Notes: generated by a model not told the origin, from the letters alone. 64,000 bases of DNA from CAYRVF01 sp964427535 (GCA_964427535.1 CAYRVF010000006.1:8480-72479), one strand, 5' to 3'. Shown: positions 53,455-62,680, counted from the first letter of the stretch. Made by a program: numbers and translations.

Positions 53455-54594
53455 ATGCCACAGCCATCGGTGCTGATCGTCGGAGGCGGAGTCATGGGGC
53501 TGGCCACCGGCTACGCCCTCGCTCAGCGCGATGTCCGCGTGACGGTGCTCGAACGCGAGACGATCGGCCACGCGTGGGCCTCCTCGCACGGACTCTCGCG
53601 CGTGATTCGCCACGAGTACGGTCCACACGCGATCTACACGCGGATGGCGGCCCGCAGCCTGGTGCTCTGGGATGAGCTGGCGCGCGCATCCGGCCAGCAC
53701 CTCTACACCGAGACGGGCGTCTTGCAGCTTGGCTGGGAAGACGACGGCGAGACACTCGCCGGGCTTGAGGTGATGCAATCAGAGCAGCTCCCCGCCGTCC
53801 GGCTCAGCGCGGAGGAGTGCGCGGCGCGGTTTCCGCAGTTCGTGCCGGACGAGTTCACGGCCATCTCCTACAACCCGCTCGGCGGCATGCTGCACGTCTC
53901 GGAGTGCCTGAGCGCGCTCGTCGCGGGCATCCGCTCGCATGGCGGCGAGGTGTACGAGCTCGCACGCGTGCAGCGCGTCGGCGCGAGCGAGGGGCGTGGG
54001 CGCGTCACCCTCACGGACGGCACCCAACTGCGCGCGGACCGCATCGTCGTGACGCCCGGCCCCTGGATTCACGATGTCGTGCCCGAGCTGCATCTGCCGG
54101 TGCGCGTGTTGCGCCAACAGGTGCTCTACTTCTCCGGCTTGCCCGCCGAGCGGTTCGGCGCGGGCGCGTTCCCCGTCTTCCTGACGCCCGCGTTCCACAC
54201 GCCCGAGGTCTATGGCCTGCCGTTGCAGGGTCCAGGCTGGTGGAAGATTGCCTCGGGAGGCACTAACGAGTCGGACCCGAACGTGCCCTATCCGCCCGAT
54301 GAGGACAACATCGCCAACGTGCGCGAGTATATGGAGCGGGTCATTCCGTCTTCGACGGGGGGCACGCTCGCGCTCGTCGATCGCTGCCGCATCGACATGA
54401 CGCCCGACGCGCACTACATCCTCGACCGGCACCCCAGCTATCCCGAGGTGATTCTCGGCTCAGGGTTCTCCGGGCACGGCTTCAAGATGGGCATCCTCGT
54501 CGGGCGCCTGCTCGCCGCGCTGGCGCTAAATGAAGAGCCCGAGATGCCGCTCGATACCTTCCGCGTCAGCCGATTCGCGGGTGAGCAGCGCTGA
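53455..54594 (+). CDS. monomeric sarcosine oxidase / N-methyl amino-acid oxidase-like flavoprotein
   Basis: A 379-residue FAD enzyme. The ATG at 53455 has AAGGAG upstream. The FAD loop is LIVGGGVMGLATGYAL and the ribose-binding Glu is in VTVLERETIG. SSHGLSRVIRHEYGPHAIY matches MSOX/SolA. Cys311 in RCRIDMTPDAHY is at the position where FAD is covalently attached in monomeric sarcosine oxidase. GFSGHGFKMG closes the active site. It should oxidise a secondary N-methyl amine with O2, giving formaldehyde and H2O2. It follows the orphan binding protein, which might bring in such a substrate. Confidence 0.9.
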   Translation: MPQPSVLIVGGGVMGLATGYALAQRDVRVTVLERETIGHAWASSHGLSRVIRHEYGPHAIYTRMAARSLVLWDELARASGQHLYTETGVLQLGWEDDGETLAGLEVMQSEQLPAVRLSAEECAARFPQFVPDEFTAISYNPLGGMLHVSECLSALVAGIRSHGGEVYELARVQRVGASEGRGRVTLTDGTQLRADRIVVTPGPWIHDVVPELHLPVRVLRQQVLYFSGLPAERFGAGAFPVFLTPAFHTPEVYGLPLQGPGWWKIASGGTNESDPNVPYPPDEDNIANVREYMERVIPSSTGGTLALVDRCRIDMTPDAHYILDRHPSYPEVILGSGFSGHGFKMGILVGRLLAALALNEEPEMPLDTFRVSRFAGEQR

Positions 54595-54630
54595 GCGGCC
54601 CTCTCTCACCGTCGCGTGCTCTCCACAACA

Positions 54631-56190
54631 TCACGATGCCCGCAGCCGCTGGGCAAGCAGATGCTTCTGTACTTTGCCTAGCGCGTTGCGTGGCAGCGAC
54701 TCGACGTACACCACCCGGCGCGGCTTCTTGTAGCTGGCGAGCCGCTCGCGGCAGAAGGCGATGATCTCTGTGGCATCCGGCTGTGCGCCGTCCTTCGGCA
54801 CGATCACCGCGACCACCTGCTCGCCGAGATCGGCGTCGGGCAGGCCCAGCACCGCGACCTCCGACACCGCCGGGTGCGCCGCCAGCACGTCTTCGACCTC
54901 GCGCGGATAGACGTTGTAGCCGCCGCTGATGATGAGCTCACGCGCGCGTCCGGTGATGGTGTAGTAGCCATCGGCGCTGACCCAGCCGAGATCGCCCGTC
55001 TTGAACCAGCCGTCGGCACTGAAAGCCTCCGCCGTCGCCTCCGGCCGGTTCCAGTAGCCTGCGAAGACGTGCGGGCCGCGCACCTCGATCTCGCCGACCT
55101 CGCCCGCTGGCAGTGGCTGACGCGAGCGCACGTCCACCACGCGCGCCTCCTGTCCGGGGAAGGGCCCGCCGACGGTGCCCGCGCGTCGCTCGCCATCGTA
55201 GGGATTGGTTAGGTTCATGATCGTCTCGGTCATGCCGTAGCGTTCGAGGATGCGCTGCCCAAACACCCGCTCGAACTCGGCGAAGACCTGCGCGCTGAGC
55301 GGCGCCGAGCCGGAGACGAAGAGCCGCAGCGCGGGCGGCGGCGCGCTCTGCACCGCGGCCTCCGCGAGCAACCGGCTATACATCGTGGGCACGCCGAAGA
55401 AGAGGCTGATGCGCGGATCGCCGCGCAGGGTGGCAAGCACGTCGGCCGCGTCGAATCCGCGCCGCAGCACCACGCTCGCGCCCGTCCAGAGCGTGCCGTG
55501 CATGCCGACCATCAGGCCGTGCGTGTAGAAGAGTGGCAGCGTCAGCAACAGGCGGTCGTCTTCCGTCCAGTGCCATGCCTCGGTGAGCGCGGCGATGTTC
55601 GCGGTGAGGTTGCGATGGAGCAGTAGCGCGCCCTTCGCCCGCCCGGTCGTCCCCGAGGTGTAGCCGAGCACGGCGGGAGCGTCCGCGGCTGGCATCATAA
55701 GCGGACGGTGCTCGCCGCCACCCTCCCGCGCGAGGAATTCGTCGTACGCGATGCGCTGAAACGGGGACGGAGTGGGAGGTGTCTCCACAGTCGCGGGCGC
55801 ACCCACGACTACAAGCGCCTCCAGAGGAAGCTCCGCTGTCACGAGTCGCACCAGCTCATCCGCGCCCGCTGGCGACGTGACGCATAGTCGCACGCCCGCG
55901 TCGGCCAGAATGTGGCCCAGCTCGGTCTGCCGGTACTGGGTGTTGACCAGCACGACGATGCCGCCCGCGAGATGTGTCCCCAAGTACGCGACGACGAACT
56001 CGGGAGAGTTGTGCAACATCAGCGCGACGCGGTCGCCCGGCCGCACGCCCCAGGAGACCAGGGCACGCGCGAAGCGCTCGACGGCCGCGAAAAGCTGCCC
56101 GTAGCTGAGATCCTGTCCCTCGAAAAGAATTGCGGTGCGCTCCGGGTGCCGCTGCGCGTGAGAGGATACCGCCTCGACGATCGAATCCAC
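54631..56190 (-). CDS. malonyl-CoA synthetase-like acyl-CoA ligase (MatB family)
   Basis: A 519-residue ANL-superfamily enzyme. The GTG at 56190 has AGGAG 5 bases upstream; longer starts would overlap the upstream channel gene. The P-loop is YTSGTTGRAKGALL, with the adenylate motif YGMTETIMN and the hinge/core motifs TGDLGW and SGGYNVYPREVEDVL. RLFVSGSAPLSAQVF and NPYDGERRAGTVGGPFPG are strongly MatB-like, so malonate or methylmalonate is the likely acid. The C-terminal lysine segment (SLPRNALGKVQK) is intact. It would supply malonyl-CoA for lipid or polyketide synthesis. Confidence 0.85.
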   Translation of the reverse strand: MDSIVEAVSSHAQRHPERTAILFEGQDLSYGQLFAAVERFARALVSWGVRPGDRVALMLHNSPEFVVAYLGTHLAGGIVVLVNTQYRQTELGHILADAGVRLCVTSPAGADELVRLVTAELPLEALVVVGAPATVETPPTPSPFQRIAYDEFLAREGGGEHRPLMMPAADAPAVLGYTSGTTGRAKGALLLHRNLTANIAALTEAWHWTEDDRLLLTLPLFYTHGLMVGMHGTLWTGASVVLRRGFDAADVLATLRGDPRISLFFGVPTMYSRLLAEAAVQSAPPPALRLFVSGSAPLSAQVFAEFERVFGQRILERYGMTETIMNLTNPYDGERRAGTVGGPFPGQEARVVDVRSRQPLPAGEVGEIEVRGPHVFAGYWNRPEATAEAFSADGWFKTGDLGWVSADGYYTITGRARELIISGGYNVYPREVEDVLAAHPAVSEVAVLGLPDADLGEQVVAVIVPKDGAQPDATEIIAFCRERLASYKKPRRVVYVESLPRNALGKVQKHLLAQRLRAS

Positions 56191-56251
56191 GCCCACTCCT
56201 CGCTCATCAGTCGCACATTTCTCGTGAGAGCATTGTATCGCGGCGGGCTCG

Positions 56252-56881
56252 CTACAGGCGATACAGTGCACGGATGCGCGGCGCGAAGACGTAATTGAGC
56301 TGCACGAGCACGATGGCCGCGATGCTCACATACGTATTGATGACGCAGAGCAACGCACCAACGGCATACAGCGCCTGCGCGACTATGATACGCCGGTACA
56401 TCACCGACCGCATCTCGGCGGTCACGTCGTCGTTCATCAGCCCGGAGCGTGTTGTATACGCCAACGACGCGAAGAGCATGGCGCCGAGCAGCAGGATGTT
56501 GAACCAATAGAGTCCGAGGGCCAGACGATAGGTGATGAATGCGGCGAGCAATGCTGTCGAGAACGGCATCAGCGTGACCGCGAGCAGGAAGCCGAGGTGT
56601 ATCCAGGCGAGGTCGCGGGTGCTGCGAGTGAGATTGGTGAGCTGCGTCTGCTGACCGACCCAGAAGATACCGAGCGTCAGAAAGCTCATCACGTACGGGA
56701 TGATACGTGGGAGCAGTCCGCCCAGCGCGCGCAACAGGCCGAGTTCGGAGTGGACGTCCGAACTTGCGGGCACGACAAGGTTCAGCGCGAGTACCGTCAT
56801 CGAGAAGGCGAAGACGCCGTCGCTCAGAGCGGCCAGCCGGTCAAGACTCTCACCAGCGAAGCGGTTATAGAGTGCGCTCAT
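56252..56881 (-). CDS. TMEM175-like (DUF1211) membrane channel
   Basis: A 209-residue protein from ATG 56881 with AAGGAGAG just upstream. Six hydrophobic helices are predicted. Helix 1 carries RLAALSDGVFAFSMTVLAL, the FSDGVFA-type signature of bacterial TMEM175 potassium channels, with LSDGVFAF replacing FSDGVFAI. A single six-helix unit would assemble as a tetramer. It is 61 bases upstream of the MatB-like gene on the same strand, but no functional link is evident. Confidence 0.85.
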   Translation of the reverse strand: MSALYNRFAGESLDRLAALSDGVFAFSMTVLALNLVVPASSDVHSELGLLRALGGLLPRIIPYVMSFLTLGIFWVGQQTQLTNLTRSTRDLAWIHLGFLLAVTLMPFSTALLAAFITYRLALGLYWFNILLLGAMLFASLAYTTRSGLMNDDVTAEMRSVMYRRIIVAQALYAVGALLCVINTYVSIAAIVLVQLNYVFAPRIRALYRL

Positions 56882-57057
56882 TTCTCTCCTTTTCCGTCTC
56901 GTTCTCAGGTGAGCAGCGGGGAAATCGGCTTCCTTGTCCATTCTACCGAATCCTGGCCAGCTTCACGCGCGGGCCCGAACGACAGACAGCCTCGTAACCT
57001 CCCGCCGAATACGAACCAGAGCACTGCTTGAACGGACGATGCCCAGGAGGCACAACG

Positions 57058-57426
57058 ATGGCGATACAGTACCGCTCGCGGCGTTCTGTCGGAGGCGTTC
57101 CGCTCGTCCACATCGCATTCGGCAGCCGTCAGGTGGGGGGGCGCTACCGGCCAGCGCGAGCGCGCGGTGTGCTAGCTGTCGGCGATATCGCGCAGGGTGT
57201 GATCGCGGTTGGCGTCGTCGCCATCGGAGCCGTCTCGCTGGGGGTCGTCTCGGTGGGGATTGTCACGCTGGGGCTGGTCGCCGTCGGGCTGGTCGCGGCG
57301 GGCGTGGCGGCTGTCGGACTCATCGCCGTCGGTGTCGTCGCGGTAGGGCTGCTCGCGGTGGGCGTCGTCGCCGTCGGCGCGCTGCGTGCCATCGGGGTCG
57401 TCGTCGCAGGCGCCGGGTCGAGATGA
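57058..57426 (+). CDS. glycine-pentapeptide repeat protein
   Basis: A 122-residue protein from ATG 57058 with a perfect AGGAGG 7 bases upstream. The first ~35 residues (GGVPLVHIAFGSRQVGGRYRPAR in parts: GGVPLVHIAFG, then RYRPARARG) are non-repetitive. From about residue 36 the chain is at least 15 consecutive five-residue units of the form G-hydrophobic-hydrophobic-(A/S/T)-hydrophobic, e.g. GVVAVG, GLVAVG, GVVSVG, nearly free of charge. A glycine every fifth residue suggests a beta-solenoid or a membrane-associated fibre. It is not the A(D/N)LXX pentapeptide family. Function unknown. Confidence 0.75.
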   Translation: MAIQYRSRRSVGGVPLVHIAFGSRQVGGRYRPARARGVLAVGDIAQGVIAVGVVAIGAVSLGVVSVGIVTLGLVAVGLVAAGVAAVGLIAVGVVAVGLLAVGVVAVGALRAIGVVVAGAGSR

Positions 57427-57482
57427 CACGCGAGCACAATGCCCGGCGATGATTCAGAGGTGCGAGACGCCGGGTCGCGCGG

Positions 57483-57809
57483 CTATTGCCTGCGCTCTTG
57501 CGCACCTACGGGAATCATCGCCTCGACGCCCACCTCGAACACCGTGCGCTGTGGTGGCGCTGAGAACAGCGGTGCGAACTTGTCTAACTGTGCCTGGTAA
57601 TATCCATTGGCCTCGCTTGCCGCGATATCCTCGGCAGTCTCAAAATAGGTGACTGTCATGCCTCTGCCGGTTGCCCGGTCTGTCAGCAGGTATGTGCTGC
57701 GAAAGCCCTTCTGTGCCTGTGCGGCTGGCACCACGGAATCGTGATAGAGCTGGATTGCCTCGTCCAACTTCTCGGGCCGCATCTGAACGGTCGTGACGCG
57801 CGCAAACAT
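57483..57809 (-). CDS. antibiotic-biosynthesis-monooxygenase-like (ABM/dimeric alpha-beta barrel) protein
   Basis: A 108-residue protein from ATG 57809 with AAGGAG 9 bases upstream. An ATG three codons earlier abuts that site and is less likely. The sequence FARVTTVQMRPEKLDEAIQLY...VVPAAQAQKGFRS, followed by TYFETAEDIAASEANGYY, is a ferredoxin-like ABM/EthD-type fold. Members are small heme-degrading or quinone-forming monooxygenases, or have unknown roles; no specific activity can be assigned. Confidence 0.7.
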   Translation of the reverse strand: MFARVTTVQMRPEKLDEAIQLYHDSVVPAAQAQKGFRSTYLLTDRATGRGMTVTYFETAEDIAASEANGYYQAQLDKFAPLFSAPPQRTVFEVGVEAMIPVGAQERRQ

Positions 57810-57975
57810 GGTGCTCATCTCCTTCGTATTCGCGTGTGGCCCAGCGCCACACCCCTCGACATTCTCGGAGACCAACAACCCACTCGCAGCGTACAGCGAT
57901 TCTCACCCGAGCATCCCGCACCTCTCGCCGCAGTCTATCCCATGCGCGTGGCGAACGCCCAGCGACGGAAATGCG

Positions 57976-58821
57976 CTACAGGTCGCGCAGGCTGAAGGCG
58001 CGCATCGCCAGCAGCAGCAGCCCGACGACGTAGACGCCGGCGTAGATTACCATCGCCGAGCTGGGCACCGCGCCGAGGCTGAACGGCGAGACACCGAAGT
58101 TGTTGAGGATGGGCGGCTGCATGAGCGAGGCAGTGAGACGCCAGAGGGCTTCGACTGGCAACAGCAGGCTCGACACCACGCCGATCTGCGCCGTGGTGGA
58201 GCTTTGGAAGAAGCTGCCAATCTGCTCGATCCACGAGCCGATGAAGGCCAGCCCATACAGCATGAAGAGCAGGATGCCGTTCGTCAGCGTCGAGACGAAG
58301 ACGCCGAAGAGCAGCGAGAGCGAGACCAGCACCGCGACCTGCAGCAAGATCAGCGACACGCCCGCTACGACGTTCGGCGGTATGTAGCCCGCGATCAGCC
58401 ATGTCTCCAGCAGCAGGCCAATGCTCAGGAGCGCGGTGTAGAGCACGAGCATCACGACGTAGCCGAGCCACTTGCCCGCGATCACCTGCCAGCGGTACAG
58501 CGGCTTCGTCACGATCGACTGAATCGTGTGTGAGCCGATCTCGCCCGAGACCGCGTCGACGGTCGCGACAATGGCCAGCATGATCGCCAGAAAGTGGACC
58601 ACGTAGAGTCCCGCGACCGTCAGCAGATTGTAGACGGTCGTCTGCGTGATGCTGCTGACGCCAGCGCCGCCCCCACGCAGATCCTGGTTTTGCACGATCG
58701 TGTGCATGCCCAGGCCGAAGAGCAGCAGAAAGCCTGCTCCCAGGGCGAGCGCGACGATCACCATGCTGCGCCGCCGCGCCTCGTGGAATGTCAGCCAAGC
58801 GAGAGTTCCGATGGCGTTCAC
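57976..58821 (-). CDS. ABC-2 type exporter permease
   Basis: A 281-residue membrane protein from GTG 58821. The GTG overlaps the ATPase stop (GTGA), so the two are translationally coupled. About six helices are seen: the first at 18-38, then LLTVAGLYVVHFLAIMLAIVATV. A loop with DAVSGEIGSHTIQSIVTKPLYRW is the coupling segment typical of ABC-2 (NosY/YhhJ-like) permeases that face their ATPase. The substrate is unknown; lipid, antibiotic or polysaccharide export are possibilities. Confidence 0.88.
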   Translation of the reverse strand: MNAIGTLAWLTFHEARRRSMVIVALALGAGFLLLFGLGMHTIVQNQDLRGGGAGVSSITQTTVYNLLTVAGLYVVHFLAIMLAIVATVDAVSGEIGSHTIQSIVTKPLYRWQVIAGKWLGYVVMLVLYTALLSIGLLLETWLIAGYIPPNVVAGVSLILLQVAVLVSLSLLFGVFVSTLTNGILLFMLYGLAFIGSWIEQIGSFFQSSTTAQIGVVSSLLLPVEALWRLTASLMQPPILNNFGVSPFSLGAVPSSAMVIYAGVYVVGLLLLAMRAFSLRDL

Positions 58822-59798
58822 TGGCCGCTGTCCTCCGTGCCCACGATATCGAGAAAGAGCTGTTCGAGCGAGGTCCGCCTGGGCGTCAACGCGTACATCC
58901 GCGCGCCGACGTCGATGGTCGCCCGCGCCACCAGCGGCACACGCGCCTCGTCGGTCACGATTTCGAGCGTCCGCGGCCACGAGTCTTCGCCGCAGCCATC
59001 GCGCGCGCCCTCGGGAGTGGTCGTCTCCTCCTCACCGTCGAGGAAGCGCCACTCCACCACATGTGGGGCGATGCCCTCTAGCAGCGCGGAGGTGACGCGA
59101 TCGACGCGCAGCTCGTAGTGGCGATACTCGTCGCTCAACTCGTGCAACTCGAGCGTCCGCAACACACTGCCGTCCTTGATGAAGGCCACGCGGTCGCACG
59201 TCACCTCCACCTCGCTGAGCAGATGCGAGTTGAGGAAGACCGTCGTGCCTTGTGCCTTCACCTGCTGGATAACCGTGCGTACGAGCCGTCTACCGAAGGG
59301 GTCGAGCGCGGAGGTCGGCTCGTCGAAGAACACCAGCTCCGGGCTATGCAGTAGCGCCTGCGCCAGCCCGATCCGCTGTAGCATCCCCTTCGAGAAGCCC
59401 GCGAGCGGGCGGTTGACGGCGTCGCTCAGCCCGACCATCTCCAGCACCTCGGCGGTGCGCTTGCGGCAAACGGCGGGATCCATCTTGAAGAGCCGCCCAT
59501 GCACGCGCAGCAACTCGGTCGCGGTCAGCCACTCATGAAAGCGGAAATGCTCGGGCAGAAACCCGATGCGCGCGAGCGTCGGCGTGTGGCCCGCCGGGAA
59601 GCCCAGCACGCTCGCTCGCCCGCCGGTCGGCCGCACCAGGCCGAGCAGCATCTTCACCGATGTGCTCTTGCCCGCGCCGTTCGGCCCGAGAAAGCCGAAC
59701 ACCTCACCCCGTGGCACCTGCAGGGTGAGGTCGGCAACGGCGACTTTCGCGCCATACTCTTTACGCAGTCCGGAGGTCTCGATGGCCAGCTCGGTCAC
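58818..59798 (-). CDS. ABC exporter ATPase (ABC-2/NatA-like)
   Basis: A 326-residue ATPase from GTG 59798 with GGGAGG upstream. Walker A GPNGAGKST, the signature FSKGMLQRI (a degenerate LSGGQ, common in this subfamily), Walker B LVFFDEPTSALDP and the H-loop VFLNSHLLSEVE are present. A C-terminal extension of about 100 residues follows, as in drug-resistance ATPases such as DrrA. It is coupled to the permease gene. Which compound is exported is unknown. Confidence 0.92.
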   Translation of the reverse strand: MTELAIETSGLRKEYGAKVAVADLTLQVPRGEVFGFLGPNGAGKSTSVKMLLGLVRPTGGRASVLGFPAGHTPTLARIGFLPEHFRFHEWLTATELLRVHGRLFKMDPAVCRKRTAEVLEMVGLSDAVNRPLAGFSKGMLQRIGLAQALLHSPELVFFDEPTSALDPFGRRLVRTVIQQVKAQGTTVFLNSHLLSEVEVTCDRVAFIKDGSVLRTLELHELSDEYRHYELRVDRVTSALLEGIAPHVVEWRFLDGEEETTTPEGARDGCGEDSWPRTLEIVTDEARVPLVARATIDVGARMYALTPRRTSLEQLFLDIVGTEDSGQ

Positions 59799-59945
59799 GG
59801 GTGCCTCCCACGAGATAGTCCGCGCGCATCCTCGGACTGATTGGCCTGTCTATTCGTCGCTGTGCAAGCGCGAGCGGCTTCACATACCCCGACGTCGGTC
59901 TCCCCAGAACGGCGCCGGCGAGAGGTGAAGCCGCTCGCGTCCTAC

Positions 59946-61100
59946 TTACTTCACCGAGGACGCCGTCGCCAGCACATCGGTATCGCCGACCGCGTTGCCA
60001 TCGACCTGGAGCACGTAGAACTGCGTGCCGCTCTGCCAGTAGACGACTTCGCTCCGTGTCCGATTATTCGAGGTATCGCTGGTGGGTGCATTGAGCATCA
60101 CGCCCTGCGCGCCGTTGATGTTGACCTGCTGTATTCTAGTCATTCCCACCGGGAAGGGGAAGACCAACGTCGAGCGCCAGTCAATCTGCTTGCTGAGTGT
60201 GTCGGCCTGCTGAGATGGCATGCCATACACCTCCAGCGCCGCCTTGCCAAGTTGTGAGAGGTCCACACCGTCGGGCAGCGAGACCGTCGGGCTGGTGCCC
60301 TCGATCAGCGACATGGTATACCCGTCGCCGACATACTTCAGCTCCACACTCGGCGACAGCGTGATCGAGATGGGATGCTCGCCAAGCTGGCTCGGAATGG
60401 TGACGTCGGTTACGCCGAGCGAGGTGAGCGCCGCCTGCAGCGTCTGCACGTTTACCTGCATGGTATACGAGCTCTGCCCCTCCACGGTATACGTTGTAGT
60501 CGACGCGGGCAGCGGCAACAGCCTGGGCGCCTGCACGGTGAGGCCCGTCGCCGTGCTCGCGGCGCCGAGCGAGCTCACCTGCTGCTGCGCTGGCGCGGCT
60601 CCGACACGCTGCGGCTTCGAGAGGAACAGCGAGTTCGGGTCTACCTGCAGATGCTGGAGCTGCTGCACCCGGTTTGGATTGACCGAGACGAAGATCACCG
60701 AATTCGCGCGGAAGGTTTGCAGGAAGGCCGCCGCCGCGCCGCGCACGCTAGGCAGCATCAGGGCAAGCACGAGCGCCGCCGCGATGCCCAGCCCCGCCAG
60801 CGCCGGACGCCGCCGCGAGACTCTATGGGACGGCAGCGAGACCCGCTCGCGCACCTCACGCGCATCGCGTGGCAGACTCTCGCGCAGCCGGGCGAACGCA
60901 GCATCCGCTGAGGGTGTCGCGCCCTCGCCCGCCGCGACGAATGCACCCACGACGGTGGCATCCAGCGCACGCACCTCGTCGAGCCGCGCCGCGCAGGTCT
61001 CGCACCCGGCGAGATGGTCCGCGATCTCCTCTCGCTCGGCCTCGGGCAGTTCGCCGTCGAGGTAGGCCCGCAGTGTGGCGGAATCAGCATAGTGAGTCAT
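59946..61100 (-). CDS. zinc-finger anti-sigma factor with extracytoplasmic domain
   Basis: A 384-residue single-pass membrane protein. The N-terminal zf-HC2 motif (His29, Cys33, Cys36 in DHLAGCETC) binds the sigma factor. A transmembrane helix (about 98-122) separates it from an outer domain of about 260 residues. That domain resembles the DUF4367/lipoprotein-like sensor type (VNINGAQGVMLNA; VYWQSGTQFYVLQVDG). Its start overlaps the sigma-factor stop by 4 bases (ATGA), the usual arrangement of an ECF sigma/anti-sigma pair. It would hold the sigma factor until an envelope signal triggers release. Confidence 0.9.
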   Translation of the reverse strand: MTHYADSATLRAYLDGELPEAEREEIADHLAGCETCAARLDEVRALDATVVGAFVAAGEGATPSADAAFARLRESLPRDAREVRERVSLPSHRVSRRRPALAGLGIAAALVLALMLPSVRGAAAAFLQTFRANSVIFVSVNPNRVQQLQHLQVDPNSLFLSKPQRVGAAPAQQQVSSLGAASTATGLTVQAPRLLPLPASTTTYTVEGQSSYTMQVNVQTLQAALTSLGVTDVTIPSQLGEHPISITLSPSVELKYVGDGYTMSLIEGTSPTVSLPDGVDLSQLGKAALEVYGMPSQQADTLSKQIDWRSTLVFPFPVGMTRIQQVNINGAQGVMLNAPTSDTSNNRTRSEVVYWQSGTQFYVLQVDGNAVGDTDVLATASSVK

Positions 61101-61714
61101 ACGATATCCCCTCCCTTCGCGGGATATGCGGACTGGTCAGCGCCCGTGGCGCGCCAGGCAACCTCAAACGCGCGCTCGGCGCGTATCAGCAGTGTTCCGA
61201 TGGAGCCGGGCGCGACCTCGAGAATCGCGGCAAGCTCGGCATAACTCAGTCCCTCTTGCTGACGGAGCACGAGCAATTTGGCCTGGCGCTCGGGCAGCGT
61301 GGCGAGCACGGAACGCACCCGCGCCCGCTCCTCCGCACGCATCGCCTCGGCCTCAGGGTTGAGCTCCGGCTCGGGCGTGTAGAGCTTCGGCAACCGTGCC
61401 ACGGCGCGCCGCTGCGACCGCAACACGTTGTAGCCGCGATTGAGCCCGACACGATAGAGCCAGGCACGCAGTGCCTCGTCATCCTGCTGGAGCTGTGGCG
61501 GATGCGTGTACAGCGAGAGAAACGTCTCTTGTGTCACGTCCTCCGCCGCGTCGGCATCACCGAGCAGGCGATACAGCAGCGCCCGCACCGGAGCGTAGTA
61601 GCGCCGGAAGAGCTGCTCGAAGGACGCCATATCGTGGAGGCGCAGGCGGGCAAGCAGGTGCCGGTCCGAGTCCGTCGCCACGGTATCTGTCCCTGTGGAA
61701 TGATCTTGGTTCAT
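61097..61714 (-). CDS. ECF RNA polymerase sigma factor
   Basis: A 205-residue sigma factor from ATG 61714. Region 2 is FEQLFRRYYAPVRALLYRLLGDADAAEDVTQETFLSLY, written here as FEQLFRRYYAPVRALLY then GDADAAEDVTQETFLSLY. Region 4 has LPERQAKLLVLRQQEGLSYAELA (as LPERQAKLL then EGLSYAELA) and the recognition helix GSIGTLLIRAERAFE. There is no extra C-terminal domain, unlike the ECF41 factor at 22.8 kb. It is coupled to the membrane anti-sigma factor and so is likely envelope-stress controlled. Confidence 0.93.
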   Translation of the reverse strand: MNQDHSTGTDTVATDSDRHLLARLRLHDMASFEQLFRRYYAPVRALLYRLLGDADAAEDVTQETFLSLYTHPPQLQQDDEALRAWLYRVGLNRGYNVLRSQRRAVARLPKLYTPEPELNPEAEAMRAEERARVRSVLATLPERQAKLLVLRQQEGLSYAELAAILEVAPGSIGTLLIRAERAFEVAWRATGADQSAYPAKGGDIV

Positions 61715-61856
61715 GGCGTGTCCTGTTCCCCGGGGTGTCTTCTGTCTACATCCCTCCAACACCGGCGAGGCTCGCCTTGTGACAGTGATATGACGCCCGT
61801 TCGGGTGCTCTCGCGTGAGGCGAGGCTCCACAGCCCGGCAGAACCTCTCCCCCTGT

Positions 61857-61961
61857 CCCCTCCCCTTGGAGGGGAGGGGTCGTGAGGCGAGCGTTCGTGG
61901 CGGATGTCAACGCGCGTCTTCTTCCCCCTTCCCCTCGCGAGGGGAAGGGAGTCGGGGGGAT
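61857..61961. repeat. Two GC-rich palindromes
   Basis: A 9-bp perfect hairpin is at 61857-61865/61871-61879 (CCCCTCCCC). A 12-bp uninterrupted palindrome is at 61926-61949 (CCCTTCCCCTCG and its complement), followed by a GGGGGGATGAGG tail. Both lie in the divergent gap between the ECF sigma gene and the DUF488 gene. They are members of the dispersed family. Confidence 0.65.
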
Positions 61962-62051
61962 GAGGCCCCACACGCGTAGTAGAATGGGGCCGGACGCGTA
62001 CTGGCTGCTCCCATCCCGCGCCAGCCGCCGAGCGACACGAAAGGAAGACGC

Positions 62052-62489
62052 GTGGAGATCTACACAATTGGGTTCACCAAGAAGACCGCCGAAGCGTTCT
62101 TCGAGCTGCTCCGGCAAGCGCAGATTCGCCGGCTGGTCGATATCCGCCTCAACAACACGTCGCAGCTCGCGGGCTTCTCGAAGCGTGACGACCTGGCGTA
62201 CTTTCTGCGCGCGATCCTGGGCGCCGAGTACTGGCACGAGCCGCTGCTTACGCCCACCCAGGAGATGCTCGAAGAGTACCGCAAGCAGCACGGCGACTGG
62301 GCAGACTACTCACGACGCTTCTCCGCGCTGCTGCGCGAGCGTCACGTCGAGACACGGCTCGACCCCGAGCTGTTCGCTATCCCCACGGCACTGCTCTGCA
62401 GCGAAGCGTCGGCCGAGCACTGCCACCGTCGCATCGCCGCCGAATACCTGCGCGACTCCTGGGGCGATGTGCGGATCACGCATCTGTAG
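62052..62489 (+). CDS. DUF488 family protein
   Basis: A 145-residue protein from GTG 62052 with AGGAAG upstream. It shows the DUF488 pattern: TIGFTKKTAEAFFELL at the N-terminus, the VDIRLNNTS segment, and LLCSEASAEHCHRRIAAEYL with its conserved Cys, Glu and His-Arg. The biochemical role of the family is not established; nucleic-acid-related functions have been suggested. It is complete and monocistronic. Confidence 0.85.
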   Translation: MEIYTIGFTKKTAEAFFELLRQAQIRRLVDIRLNNTSQLAGFSKRDDLAYFLRAILGAEYWHEPLLTPTQEMLEEYRKQHGDWADYSRRFSALLRERHVETRLDPELFAIPTALLCSEASAEHCHRRIAAEYLRDSWGDVRITHL

Positions 62490-62680
62490 CACCTGCTGGC
62501 GCGTCGATGCGCCGCCCGCGCTCATCCCCTGCCCCATGTGCTTGTGCCACTATCCGCGTGATTCTTGACGCTGACTATCGTTTCTCTACAATAGGACGCA
62601 GGCGTTTTTTCACGAGACGTTCATGCGACGATGCATATACTGGCCGCAGAGAGTCCATGGAAGCATGAGAGCAGGAGGAT

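Noticed and set aside
57058..57426. CRISPR-like or VNTR array from the regular 15-bp DNA period
   Set aside because: The period comes from a coding five-residue repeat in one frame with a good ribosome site; there are no spacers.
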